From an uncultured Bacilli bacterium (GTDB lineage: Bacteria; Bacillota_I; Bacilli_A; RFN20; CAG-826): a stretch of DNA of 64,000 bases. Position 1 is the stretch's first letter, and each line of letters opens with the position of its first letter. The stretch is from positions 1 to 64,000 of the forward strand of contig CALVXK010000005.1 in assembly GCA_944369075.1 (NCBI GenBank). The letters run 5' to 3'. The notes below the pieces were generated by a model. It saw only the letters and a list, made by a program, of their open reading frames with translations, searched no databases and was not told the origin of the DNA. Position numbers and translations under genes: made by a program. Below are positions 9,349-17,409 of this stretch, in pieces.

Positions 9349-10191
9349 ATGCATGAAGAAAAAAAGTTTTCTCTTAGCTTAATTTTATATGTATCAAGGA
9401 TGTCAAAATCTACATATTATTATTTGTTAAATAAGAAGGATTTAGATAGTAAAAATGCAGATATAATTGCTAAAATTATCGATGTTTTTTACGATAATAA
9501 TCAAAACTATGGTGTTAGAAGAGTTTATCATCATTTAAAAAATGAAGGATATAAAATCAATCATAAAAAGGTTCAAAGATTAATGAAAAAACTCGGTCTA
9601 AGCGCTAAAAAACATAAACAAAAATATCACTCTTATCAAGGAACTGTTGGACCTGTTGCAAAGAATTTAGTAAATCGTAACTTTAAAGCAAATAAACCAA
9701 ATGAAAAATGGACAACAGATGTTTCTCAATTTAATTTTTCTCGGGGCAAATGCTATTTAAGCCCTACCATGGAATTGTATAATAACGAAATTATAGGATA
9801 TGATTTATCGTTAAATCCTAATTTTAGTCAAATAGAAAGAATGCTTGGCTCAATCGTATTTACTGGTAGAGATATTTCAAATTTAGTCTTTCATTCTGAT
9901 CAAGGTCGGCAATATCAAAACCCTAGATTTGTTGCTTTTTTAAAAAATAAAAATATTATGCAATCAATGTCACGTAAAGGTAATTGTTTTGATAATTCTA
10001 TAATGGAATCTTTCTTTGGCATTATGAAAAATGAAATATATTACGGCAAAGAAAACACTATAACTAATTTTAACCATTTTAAATTTCTAGTTGACGAGTA
10101 TATGCGGTACTATAATAATATAAGAATAAAGAAAAAAACAGGCTGGCTATCACCTGTCCAATACAGGCTTAAAAATGGTTATAATTGGTAA
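9349..10191 (+). CDS. IS3-family transposase OrfB (DDE integrase core)
   Basis: The 280-residue product carries the rve DDE domain: first Asp in KWTTDVSQF (about residue 125), second in LVFHSDQGRQY (about 188), and the Glu in FDNSIMESFFGIMKNE (about 224), with the usual spacing. The N-terminal part (STYYY, GVRRVYHHLKNEG) is the HTH_21 region. OrfB is probably made as an OrfAB fusion by -1 frameshifting; its frame is open upstream back to a TGA at 9265. The ATG at 9349 is the first internal Met and has no clear Shine-Dalgarno. Confidence 0.93.
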   Translation: MHEEKKFSLSLILYVSRMSKSTYYYLLNKKDLDSKNADIIAKIIDVFYDNNQNYGVRRVYHHLKNEGYKINHKKVQRLMKKLGLSAKKHKQKYHSYQGTVGPVAKNLVNRNFKANKPNEKWTTDVSQFNFSRGKCYLSPTMELYNNEIIGYDLSLNPNFSQIERMLGSIVFTGRDISNLVFHSDQGRQYQNPRFVAFLKNKNIMQSMSRKGNCFDNSIMESFFGIMKNEIYYGKENTITNFNHFKFLVDEYMRYYNNIRIKKKTGWLSPVQYRLKNGYNW

Positions 10192-10245
10192 AAAACGATA
10201 GCAAAAAACAGTCCAGTAAATAGGGTACCCACCAGATTGTAAAAT

Positions 10246-10269
10246 ACGCGATGTTAATCGCGTTTTTTT
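10246..10269 (+). terminator. Terminator probably belonging to the tRNA-Asn/tRNA-Glu unit
   Basis: CGCGAT-gtta-ATCGCG followed by seven T. It lies just beyond the IS right end; joining it directly to the tRNA-Glu 3' end restores a normal tRNA-terminator arrangement, so the IS seems to have split them. Confidence 0.75.
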
Positions 10270-10458
10270 GTTGCTTGGAAACAATGAATTACGTCGAAAT
10301 AATATTTATTCATGTGAAATTAAAGCCATTTTTAAACTTCTTCTCTTGCAGCAAAAGAATAGACAATGAAAATTTTCTTAGTACTAAATAAACATACATT
10401 CCCTGAGCTAAGGTAAGCTAAATAATTCTAGTTCAATGAATAACTTTTACTTGCTATT

Positions 10459-10821
10459 TTAATAATTTTCAAAACGATTATCATTAAATTTTTTCAAAGG
10501 AATTAGCTTATTAAATTCAATTAGTTTCGGTTTATTAAAGATACCGGACCAATGTCTAGTATTTAATGTTTTTATCGGATAAGGTGTAATTATTCCTCTT
10601 TTAGCTTGCTTTAAGGCTTTATAATCATATAGCATCTTTTTCTTACCATATTTATTTTTACTAAGATGTTCTAAGGATGTAATGATTTTAACTACTGCTA
10701 CTTTTGTTTCGTGATCTATCCAAATTACAATAACATTATGATAGCCATCATGCTTAATACCTAAAAATTTATTATTTACACGATAAACCCTATTAATTTT
10801 AATATATTCTTTTCTATACAT
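10459..10821 (-). CDS. Hypothetical protein, 120 aa
   Basis: A small basic protein of unknown family. It begins MYRKEYIKINRVYRVNNKFLG, has a hydrophobic strand NVIVIWID, and a C-terminal motif PIKTLNTRHWSGI. The ATG is preceded by AAGGAGGAAT, a strong Shine-Dalgarno. It lies directly after the terminator of the pilus operon on the same strand, so it is probably a separate transcript or readthrough product. The lysine-rich strand-forming layout resembles small toxin or nucleic-acid-binding proteins, but I cannot assign it. Confidence 0.65.
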   Translation of the reverse strand: MYRKEYIKINRVYRVNNKFLGIKHDGYHNVIVIWIDHETKVAVVKIITSLEHLSKNKYGKKKMLYDYKALKQAKRGIITPYPIKTLNTRHWSGIFNKPKLIEFNKLIPLKKFNDNRFENY

Positions 10822-10844
10822 TATTCCTCCTTAATCTTTTTAAA

Positions 10845-10890
10845 ATAAAAGGCTATTAGAAACTATTTATAATAACCTCTAACAGCCTTC
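10845..10890 (-). terminator. Terminator of the pilus operon
   Basis: On the minus strand AAGGCTGTTAGAG..TTTCTAATAGCCTT forms a long stem followed by TTATTTT. It separates the pilin gene from the 120-aa gene. Confidence 0.75.
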
Positions 10891-10912
10891 AAGAAATTTT
10901 TTAGTCGAAAAA

Positions 10913-11113
10913 TTAGAATTTTAATAATTCACTAGCGACTAATGCTTCGCCTTCAGTTGTAACATCTTCTGCTTTATCATCTGCAGCATTTTCGATTCTT
11001 TCAGCAACTGTTTGTGAAGCATTTGTAAATGCTGGAACAAGTGCTGCTGCAACTGCACCAAAAACGATTAAAACTAAAACAACTCCTAAAATTTGACCTT
11101 TTACTTCTGACAT
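10913..11113 (-). CDS. Small pilin-like protein, 66 aa
   Basis: The protein has a short charged leader (MSEVKG), then a 22-residue hydrophobic helix (QILGVVLVLIVFGAVAAALV), then an amphipathic acidic tail. This is the layout of Flp/Tad-type pilins, which are stripped of a short leader and polymerise through the hydrophobic helix. The usual Flp Glu-Tyr pair after cleavage is absent; the leader KGQ rather recalls archaeal class III pilin signals. It is the last gene of the operon, and the Ala-rich high-copy look fits a major subunit. AAGGAG precedes the ATG. Assignment rests on context plus architecture. Confidence 0.65.
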   Translation of the reverse strand: MSEVKGQILGVVLVLIVFGAVAAALVPAFTNASQTVAERIENAADDKAEDVTTEGEALVASELLKF

Positions 11114-11143
11114 ATTTTTAATTCTCCTTTTTTTTAATATAAA

Positions 11144-11491
11144 TTAATTGTATATAGCGACGATTACAGTTCTTGTAACCGTAATTTCGAATGCCTTATT
11201 TCCCATAACTAAAGGGGAATAAGATCTTTTTAATGAATAAGTACATGATTCGCCTTCAGCATATTGACCACTTTCAGGCGGATTATCTTCAATGATATAA
11301 ATGTTTTTCTCTTCTAAAGTGTCTTTTAAATACTCACTAACTTCTCTTTCTTTAGAAATTTTATATGAAACATATGTAGACATAGCATCTAAATCAGTGT
11401 AATTAATTTGGATCATAAATAAATCTGCCCCAAATAACAAAGCGATAAAAATAATTCCTAAAGATAGAATCAAACCTAACTTAGAACCCAT
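11144..11491 (-). CDS. TadE-like pseudopilin, 115 aa
   Basis: A single N-terminal hydrophobic segment (residues 5-25, LGLILSLGIIFIALLFGADLF) is followed by about 90 extracytoplasmic residues rich in strands, ending in FEITVTRTVIVAIYN. This resembles TadE/TadF minor pseudopilins. The gene overlaps the TadC-like gene upstream by 11 bases, showing translational coupling in the pilus operon. A pair of extracytoplasmic residues (ESCTYSL) includes a lone Cys. Precise role is inferred from position between the platform genes and the small pilin. Confidence 0.6.
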   Translation of the reverse strand: MGSKLGLILSLGIIFIALLFGADLFMIQINYTDLDAMSTYVSYKISKEREVSEYLKDTLEEKNIYIIEDNPPESGQYAEGESCTYSLKRSYSPLVMGNKAFEITVTRTVIVAIYN

Positions 11492-12149
11492 TTGTAGCTT
11501 CTCCTAAAAGTTGAATGACACAGAAAGATAAAATAATCATGATATACCCACTTCCAACTAAGGACATCATATTAATAGTATCGAATAATCTGAATCTTTT
11601 ATCTTTGTCTTCATTCTCTCTTCTATTTTTGAAATCTTCAAAAATCTTAATAAATTGATTTAAATATGCTTCATTATTGCCGTTATTAATAAGTTCAAAT
11701 AAGGCAATCATAACTTCTTCAATAACTTTATTTTTAAATTTACGGGCAAAATTGATAAATGGTTGAATGGTTTTATCATTATCAATTTCATTAGTTAAAT
11801 CATCAAGTCTTTCAAGCATTCTAGGGCTTGCAAACTCTTTAATATTTGTTAAAGCTTTATAAACGCTTTCTTTATTAGCAATATAGATTTTTAAATATGA
11901 AAAGATTTCTATAAATTCATCATCTAAAGCTAATTCTTTTTTAAGTAACATTGAATCGTATCTATTTAAGTAATAAAAACTAAACACGATAATGCCAAGA
12001 AAAACTAGAATAATTACTAAATAAGAAATGTTAAAGAAATATAGTGCAACTCCAAGAGCAAGAAGAATAAAATCAATTATTCCAAGAGTTAGCATTTCTT
12101 TTTGAAAGTTTAGATTAAGCTTTGCTATCTTCTCTTTTAACTTGTTCAT
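11481..12149 (-). CDS. TadC-like pilus platform membrane protein
   Basis: This 222-residue protein has two adjacent N-terminal membrane spans (about 20-60), a cytoplasmic helical domain (ALNIKEF.. replaced here by ALTNIKEFASPRMLERLDD), and a C-terminal span (MSLVGSGYIMIILSFCVIQLL). That matches half-size GspF/TadC platform proteins, which sit in the membrane under the assembly ATPase. It overlaps the TadB-like gene upstream by 35 bases and the 115-aa gene downstream by 11. It is short relative to full TadC (about 300). Confidence 0.65.
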   Translation of the reverse strand: MNKLKEKIAKLNLNFQKEMLTLGIIDFILLALGVALYFFNISYLVIILVFLGIIVFSFYYLNRYDSMLLKKELALDDEFIEIFSYLKIYIANKESVYKALTNIKEFASPRMLERLDDLTNEIDNDKTIQPFINFARKFKNKVIEEVMIALFELINNGNNEAYLNQFIKIFEDFKNRRENEDKDKRFRLFDTINMMSLVGSGYIMIILSFCVIQLLGEATNGF

Positions 12150-12921
12150 TAGACTTTGCCTCCATATTTTTATTGATAAAAGATAAATTAAATCTTTGCA
12201 AAAGAATTAAATATAAGAACACTAAGAAAACAACAAAGAAACCAAATATTGCTCCAGAATAGAAACTCATTTCTAAAATTGTTTCATAAAACATTGATAA
12301 CGAGAGTTGAACAACAACTAAAATAATAATTGTAATTCCCCATAAAGTTGCAAATTCAATAAGTTTTCTTTTAGCAACTGCATTAAAATCATCTAAAGTT
12401 GCTTCAAGTCTTCTTGAATCAAATATTAACATTTGAGATATATTTAAGATATCACCACCATTAAAGATATATTGATGCATCATTTTTACAAAGAAATCAT
12501 ATAAATTTAAGTTAAAATAACTTCTTAAAGATTCAAGTTGTGCTTCTATTTCTAATCCACTTAAGTTATCAAGTTCTTCTTTAAATCTACCCGAATAAGA
12601 ATCTTTAAGTTGTTCAAAAGTTGAAGTAGGTGATTGCGTTATTGATAAATTTAAAATGTAGTTATTAACAAACGAAATACATTCATGAGTTCTTCGATTC
12701 TTTTCAAAATATTGAAGATATTTCTTTTCAACAAGAAGGAAGAAAAATAATAGATTAATTACTAGTAAAACTAAGCTAAATATTATGTGGCGAGTTGTAT
12801 AAAAATATATAGCAGTTAAAACTAGTGATAAAAGAATATAATAAATAAATCTATTTCTTGTTCCTTCTTTACTAGAAGTTTTACTCCCTTCTTTCTTTTT
12901 AAATATATTGAGTTTTTTCAT
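12115..12921 (-). CDS. TadB-like pilus platform membrane protein
   Basis: From the ATG at 12921 the product is 268 residues: two spans near the N-terminus (about 23-70), a cytoplasmic helical region with GGDILNISQMLIFDSRRLEATL typical in position of TadB/GspF domains, and two C-terminal spans. An upstream in-frame ATG (12996) would put 75 more bases inside the ATPase gene; the start at 12921 is preferred because AAGGAAAA precedes it. It overlaps the end of the ATPase gene by 23 bases. Together with the TadC-like neighbour it forms the inner-membrane base of the pilus machine. Confidence 0.7.
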   Translation of the reverse strand: MKKLNIFKKKEGSKTSSKEGTRNRFIYYILLSLVLTAIYFYTTRHIIFSLVLLVINLLFFFLLVEKKYLQYFEKNRRTHECISFVNNYILNLSITQSPTSTFEQLKDSYSGRFKEELDNLSGLEIEAQLESLRSYFNLNLYDFFVKMMHQYIFNGGDILNISQMLIFDSRRLEATLDDFNAVAKRKLIEFATLWGITIIILVVVQLSLSMFYETILEMSFYSGAIFGFFVVFLVFLYLILLQRFNLSFINKNMEAKSNEQVKREDSKA

Positions 12922-13990
12922 AAGTATTTTCCTTATACGAAATAAAATTAGACTGACTCGTCCAAGCATTATTAATGAAATTAAATTCATCATCACTTAA
13001 GTTGAGCTCTTTTTTAAAATCTTCAGGGAAAGGATGATAAGTATTTGGAAAGGAATATAATTCATAATACTTATTATGATAATTGGTACCAATTTTATCT
13101 AAGTATCTAAATATTTTGCCTTCATTATCATATGATTTATTAACATAGAAGATAATTTTAAAATGATCATAAAGATCTTCTAATACTTCTTTGTATCTTA
13201 AATTTTCACCATTTTGTAAACACATTCTAGCCATTCTTCTATATACAAAATCAGCGCCTTTTGCATGAATAGTTGAAATTGTAGGATGTCCTGTCATAGC
13301 AGCATTTAAGATTGAAAGCATTTCTTTTCCTCTAGCTTCACTTAGAACTAACCAATCTGGGTTATTTCTTAAAGCATTTTTAATTAAATCGTTATATGTT
13401 AAATCTAAATTCTTTCTTAGTAGCCATGTTTGGGAATCAATATCATTTAAAAAATCATCTGTCTCTAATTCTTCAACATTATCTAAAATAATTAATCTAG
13501 AATTCGCATCTAACTTTGAAATTAAATACTTTTGAAGCTCTGTTTTACCACTTGAAGTTGTTCCACCAATAATAATAGATAATCTTTTCTTTAAAAATAT
13601 TTGAGCTAAAGATAAACATTTTTTGGTTATAAACTTTTCATCATCTTTAATTCTTAATTTTGTATAACCAATTCTGATTGAAAAGTTTATCGCTTGCTCT
13701 CTATTTTTCCTTGCTAAAGCAAAATGAGTCGCATTGATTCTATATCGATCAACTGAAACATCTAGAATTGGTGATTGAAAAGAAAATTGTGAATCGCTTA
13801 AATTGGCTATTTGACGTATAAAGTCATAAGCTTTTTGATTAGTTAAAGGAAGAGTATATTTTTGTCTTCCTAAAATATTATCTTGATAATAAATATCTTC
13901 ACCGTTATAAGAAATATCTGTAACTGTATCAATTTTAAGCAAATCTTTTAGGAATGAATTTTCAATAAATTCTACTAATTTATTACTCAT
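12899..13990 (-). CDS. CpaF/TadA-like pilus assembly ATPase
   Basis: The 363-residue product belongs to the type II/IV secretion (VirB11/CpaF) ATPase family that powers pilus assembly. Walker A is IGGTTSSGKT at residues 141-150, the Asp box region is RLIILDNVEEL near 165-175, Walker B is NNPDWLVLSEARG at 209-221, and the His box is GHPTISTIHAKGA at 234-246. The length matches CpaF without long N-terminal extension. It overlaps the 159-aa pseudopilin gene upstream by eight bases. The arrangement ATPase-TadB-TadC-pilins is the core of a Tad locus. Confidence 0.85.
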   Translation of the reverse strand: MSNKLVEFIENSFLKDLLKIDTVTDISYNGEDIYYQDNILGRQKYTLPLTNQKAYDFIRQIANLSDSQFSFQSPILDVSVDRYRINATHFALARKNREQAINFSIRIGYTKLRIKDDEKFITKKCLSLAQIFLKKRLSIIIGGTTSSGKTELQKYLISKLDANSRLIILDNVEELETDDFLNDIDSQTWLLRKNLDLTYNDLIKNALRNNPDWLVLSEARGKEMLSILNAAMTGHPTISTIHAKGADFVYRRMARMCLQNGENLRYKEVLEDLYDHFKIIFYVNKSYDNEGKIFRYLDKIGTNYHNKYYELYSFPNTYHPFPEDFKKELNLSDDEFNFINNAWTSQSNFISYKENTYEKTQYI

Positions 13991-14462
13991 AACTTCCCAT
14001 CTCCTTTTCTTCGATATAAAAAGACATTTGCGAATCTATTTGAAAAGATTCATAGTATGTGCATTTAAATCTAATTAAAACTCCGATTGGTTCTAAAGTT
14101 GAACTTTCAACAAAACTTCCATCTTCTTCTTCATAAAATTTAAATGCAATTTGATAAGAACTTATCTTATCTTCTAAATTTAGTTTTAAATACTCATTTA
14201 CGTTTTGCTTCACTATCTCTTTATCAAAATAGAAGTTTCGTTCTTTTTCTAATATTTCTTCATCAAAAGTTAAAAGATCATCATATCTTAAGACTTCTAA
14301 TGTTGCTTCTACTTTATTCTTATCGATAACCGAATTTTCTAGAACAGTTAATGGCATATTTAAGAACGTTCTGTTTATAAACATGCCCTGTGTTCCAAGC
14401 ATTAAACAGGTTATTCCTGAAACAATAATCGCAAATGAGGCAAATATTGGTATTAAACTCAT
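13983..14462 (-). CDS. TadE-like pseudopilin, 159 aa
   Basis: A hydrophobic N-terminal segment (IPIFASFAIIVSGITCLMLG, residues 4-23) is followed by about 130 extracytoplasmic residues. This is the shape of a minor pilin or TadE-like protein. Its ATG overlaps the TGA of the upstream secreted-protein gene (ATGA), and its end overlaps the start of the ATPase gene, so it is translationally coupled on both sides. The sequence outside the hydrophobic segment is not recognisable. No second membrane span is seen. Confidence 0.6.
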   Translation of the reverse strand: MSLIPIFASFAIIVSGITCLMLGTQGMFINRTFLNMPLTVLENSVIDKNKVEATLEVLRYDDLLTFDEEILEKERNFYFDKEIVKQNVNEYLKLNLEDKISSYQIAFKFYEEEDGSFVESSTLEPIGVLIRFKCTYYESFQIDSQMSFYIEEKEMGSYE

Positions 14463-15574
14463 GGTAAATCTACCCCTTCTAATTCATAATCTTCTATTTC
14501 ATCATCTATTTCACTTTCACCCATTTCCCCAACTACATCAAATATTGTATTGTTAACTTTTCCAGTAAATTTAACATTAATTTCAATCCTATAAGTTAAA
14601 TCATATTTACCAAATTTAGTTAACTCTACATACCAAGTAGATTCTTTTAAATCCTCATAAAATTCCTTAGGAAGATAATAATCTGTAGTAGGTTCATACC
14701 CTTCAGTGTAACTAGAAACTATATGGTTGTTCGACTTATCAACGTAATATTCTATATTATTTTGAAGTGTAAAACCGACACCATTATTTTCGGCCCAGGA
14801 AATACGTGTATAAGACGAATTATCATAAACTTTATATAGATCTTTTTGTTCTTGAGGTAATGATGCAAAATTTGATGGTTTTGGAACAATCATATTTGCT
14901 TTTCCTTCTAAATTAGAGTAATTAACCATTTCTGTATATACTCTTAATTTCAAGTCATTAAATGTAAATCTTAAATAAGTTGGGATTTCATATACTTCTT
15001 TAAGGTTTTTAATTTGAATGACATCCCCAAAAACTTCTGAATACCCACTATTTGGATAACAAGTTACCTCACTTCTACTTATTGCTATTGGGTTATCCCA
15101 AGTTAAAGTAGCACCTTTTGGCATAAGAGCAAATGTGGCAACAGTCCAAGTTTCAAGTAAACCAGATATCTTAAATTTGAACGTAACTTCGCCTTCATGG
15201 TTATATGTTTTTGATGTAAATTTAAAGTCTTTAGTGAAGTTATATGCATCAGTATTATGACGATTGCTAATCGTCTCAATCAACTTATTATTTTCGTCAT
15301 AAGTCGAAAAATAAAATCCATAATCATAATGGTCTACACGCCAAAATTTAACTCTTAATGGAGTCCCTTTCTTTAAAGATGCTACTGAATAAGAAAAAGG
15401 ATCTATTGTAAATTCTTTAAAGGCTGTAGTTTTATACTTTTGATAGGCTTTATTTTTATATTTACTTACTTCTACTTCGTCAGGGTAAGGATTAGAAGCT
15501 TCAGCCGATATAGCTTTATTTCCTATACCTAATAAAAAGACTGAAATTGGAATCATGAATAGACTTTTTATCAT
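14459..15574 (-). CDS. Secreted surface protein A of pilus locus, 371 aa
   Basis: I do not know this family. From the ATG at 15574 (AGGAGG seven bases upstream) the protein has a signal peptide (MIKSLFMIPISVFLLGIGNKAISAEA) and a strand-rich exported body, ending in an acidic tail DVVGEMGESEIDDEIED. It is a paralogue of the gene at 15654: shared blocks include KNKAYQKYKT, SYSVASLKKG-like, NSGYSEVFGD, EVYEIPTYLRFTFNDLK and TDYYLPKEFY. No LPXTG, lipobox or C-terminal membrane anchor is visible. Its TGA overlaps the ATG of the pseudopilin gene, tying it to pilus synthesis; an adhesin or pilus-associated role is only an inference. Confidence 0.75.
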   Translation of the reverse strand: MIKSLFMIPISVFLLGIGNKAISAEASNPYPDEVEVSKYKNKAYQKYKTTAFKEFTIDPFSYSVASLKKGTPLRVKFWRVDHYDYGFYFSTYDENNKLIETISNRHNTDAYNFTKDFKFTSKTYNHEGEVTFKFKISGLLETWTVATFALMPKGATLTWDNPIAISRSEVTCYPNSGYSEVFGDVIQIKNLKEVYEIPTYLRFTFNDLKLRVYTEMVNYSNLEGKANMIVPKPSNFASLPQEQKDLYKVYDNSSYTRISWAENNGVGFTLQNNIEYYVDKSNNHIVSSYTEGYEPTTDYYLPKEFYEDLKESTWYVELTKFGKYDLTYRIEINVKFTGKVNNTIFDVVGEMGESEIDDEIEDYELEGVDLP

Positions 15575-15593
15575 TAGTTTTCCTCCTTCCATT

Positions 15594-15636
15594 ATTCAAG
15601 AATGTTTTGATCAAGAAAATTTATCCCCCTAAATTT
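15594..15636 (-). promoter_or_regulatory. Bipartite upstream motif, copy 1 (pilus locus)
   Basis: Plus-strand ATTCAAGAATGTTTT, 11 bases, TTTATCCCCCTAAATT. The same two blocks with the same 11-base gap occur upstream of the paralogous gene (16782-16824). It lies 20-60 bases before the start, where a promoter or activator site is expected. Which sigma factor or regulator uses it is unknown. Confidence 0.6.
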
Positions 15637-15653
15637 AAAATTTTTTTATTTTT

Positions 15654-16766
15654 TTATAATTCAACATTTACTAACTCAGAATCATCGATATTTCCATCAA
15701 TTTCACCTTCACCAATTTCACCAACAACGTTATACATTGGATTAGGTACATATTCAGTAAAACGAACTTTAAAATTAATAAGTGCATTTACTCCACTCCA
15801 ACCAAAATCACGTAATTTTATCCCAAAATAGCATTCTTTTAGTTCAGGATAGAATTCTCTAGGTATACAAAAATCTTTCGTTGGTTCATAGCCTTCTTGA
15901 TACTTTGAAGAATGGTGATTTGTTCCTTGTTCTACATAAAAATCATTGTTATTACAAAATGTTATACTTTCACCATTATCATCTTTCCGAGCTAGGCCTT
16001 TATTAATTTCATCACCTATAACATCATATAAACTTTGAATTTCTTCACTCATTTCATAAAATCCTTCTGGGATAGGAAAAAGAATAAATGCTTGTCCTCT
16101 AGGCTTTTGATTTTGAGCAAATTCATATTTAAGTCTTATTTTTAAATCATTGAGGGTAAATCTTAAAAAAGTAGGTATTTCATATATTTCTTTTATATTT
16201 TCTAATTCGATATAATCTCCCCAGGCTTCGCTATAGCCTAAATTTGGTTCACATATAATTTGTGTTCTTGCAGCAAAAGAAGGATGTTCATAGTCTAGAA
16301 TAGCTGTTGAAGAAAGCATTTCAAATTTTCCAACTACATATGTGTTATAAACATCACTTATTTCAAAAACATATGTAACTAATCCATAAGCCATCTTTGT
16401 TTTATCACTAAATTCAAATTCAAGATCATAGTAAGATTTTTCTCCATGAGTCATGCAATTAGAATTTTCTAAGTAGTTTCCATTAGAATCATATGTCGAT
16501 ATTTTAAATTTATATTTATATTGTCCTACATTAGTAATATGAACAAGTATTCCTAAATTGTTCCATAAATCTTTCATACTATAAGTAATTGTTCTTATAT
16601 TAAACTGAGTAAAAGGCTCTGTTTCATATTTCTTATAAGCTTTATTTTTGTTTAATCCAAAACGAAGATTCTCATTTTCGTTAACAACTTTATATTCATT
16701 GGAAACAAAATTTATAGAAGAAAAAAGATAAATTGATAAAGGAAAAATATACAAAAACTTCAACAT
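15654..16766 (-). CDS. Secreted surface protein B of pilus locus, 370 aa
   Basis: This is a tandem paralogue of the gene at 14459, almost identical in length. From the ATG at 16766 (AAGGGG upstream) it has a signal peptide (MLKFLYIFPLSIYLFSSINF) and an exported strand-rich body. Shared blocks: KNKAYKKYET, EPNLGYSEAWGD, IYEIPTFLRFTLNDLK, KDFCIPREFYPELKE and the acidic end VVGEIGEGEIDGNIDD. An upstream in-frame ATG (16787) is less likely, as it would leave no spacing to the conserved motif. No anchor motif is visible. Function unknown; duplication beside the pilus genes suggests related but diverged surface binding. Confidence 0.75.
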   Translation of the reverse strand: MLKFLYIFPLSIYLFSSINFVSNEYKVVNENENLRFGLNKNKAYKKYETEPFTQFNIRTITYSMKDLWNNLGILVHITNVGQYKYKFKISTYDSNGNYLENSNCMTHGEKSYYDLEFEFSDKTKMAYGLVTYVFEISDVYNTYVVGKFEMLSSTAILDYEHPSFAARTQIICEPNLGYSEAWGDYIELENIKEIYEIPTFLRFTLNDLKIRLKYEFAQNQKPRGQAFILFPIPEGFYEMSEEIQSLYDVIGDEINKGLARKDDNGESITFCNNNDFYVEQGTNHHSSKYQEGYEPTKDFCIPREFYPELKECYFGIKLRDFGWSGVNALINFKVRFTEYVPNPMYNVVGEIGEGEIDGNIDDSELVNVEL

Positions 16767-16781
16767 AAAATACCCCTTTAT

Positions 16782-16824
16782 ATTCAAGAATGTTTTTACT
16801 TCTAATCTTTATCCCTCTAAATTA
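16782..16824 (-). promoter_or_regulatory. Bipartite upstream motif, copy 2 (pilus locus)
   Basis: Plus-strand ATTCAAGAATGTTTT, 11 bases, TTTATCCCTCTAAATT: nearly identical to the motif at 15594-15636 with the same spacing, and at a similar distance (16 bases) from its gene's start codon. Confidence 0.6.
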
Positions 16825-16833
16825 ATTTTTATT

Positions 16834-16861
16834 TTGTATATTTTTATTCTCGTCATATAAT
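16834..16861 (+). promoter_or_regulatory. Promoter of the guanylate-kinase-like gene (leaderless)
   Basis: TTGTAT (16834-16839), 16 bases, TATAAT (16856-16861), then only six bases to the ATG at 16868 and no Shine-Dalgarno. Transcription would start at or next to the start codon. Confidence 0.7.
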
Positions 16862-16867
16862 AAGTTT

Positions 16868-17407
16868 ATGATTATTATCGTTGGACCAAGCGCTTCTGGA
16901 AAAACAAGCGTTGCAAAAGAATTAACTATTAAATATGGCTTTAAAAAGTTTGTAACTTCTACTACTAGATCTCCTAGAAATAAAGAGATTAATGGGGTAG
17001 ATTATAATTTCATAACTTTTGATACATTTAAAAAGAAAATAAGCCAAAATGATTTTATTGAATATACTTTTTATAATGGAAATTATTATGGTAGCGAACG
17101 TAAACAAATTGATCAAAATACTGTAATAATTGTTGAATCAAATGGTTTAAAAGCCTTTAAAAATTTACATATCGATCATATTGTTAGTTATTTTTTAGAT
17201 ATTAATGAAGAAACTAGAATTAAAAGAATGGAAGAACGAGGTGATTCAAAAGAAACGATTCGTGAAAGAATCATCCATGATAGATATAAATTCGATAGTT
17301 CTTTACTTTCATATATCGATAAAGTAATTAAATGTGAAAATAAATCTATTGAAGATATTTCTAAAGAAATATATGATGACTATTCTTCTAGAATAAATAA
17401 AAGATAA
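16868..17407 (+). CDS. Guanylate kinase family protein
   Basis: The P-loop GPSASGKTS is at residues 6-14, and the GMP-binding block TSTTRSPRNKEINGVDYNFI at about 36-55 matches guanylate kinase (TTRxPRxxExxGxDYxF). Later blocks FIEYTFYNGNYYGS and ERIIHDRYKF also fit, as does the Glu-Arg lid (EERGDSKETIRER). At 179 residues it is about 20 shorter than typical Gmk. It would convert GMP to GDP, but whether it is the cell's main Gmk or a divergent second copy cannot be judged. It seems to be expressed from a leaderless promoter and ends at a terminator. Confidence 0.8.
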   Translation: MIIIVGPSASGKTSVAKELTIKYGFKKFVTSTTRSPRNKEINGVDYNFITFDTFKKKISQNDFIEYTFYNGNYYGSERKQIDQNTVIIVESNGLKAFKNLHIDHIVSYFLDINEETRIKRMEERGDSKETIRERIIHDRYKFDSSLLSYIDKVIKCENKSIEDISKEIYDDYSSRINKR

Positions 17408-17409
17408 AA

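Larger units (their letters stand above)
8759..10231 (+). mobile_element. IS3-family insertion sequence (IS150-like), inserted after tRNA-Glu
   Basis: The element holds two transposase frames. Its ends are imperfect inverted repeats: left TGTACCCCCTTTACTGGAC and right (reverse complement) TGGGTACCCTATTTACTGGAC, beginning TG as in IS3 elements. The exact ends are uncertain by a few bases. CACCAGATT, the 3' end of tRNA-Glu plus four bases, appears at both 8746-8754 and 10230-10238. The left end also forms a hairpin with a T-run (8762-8805), which could stop readthrough from the tRNAs into the transposase. Both frames look intact, so the copy may be active. Confidence 0.85.
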
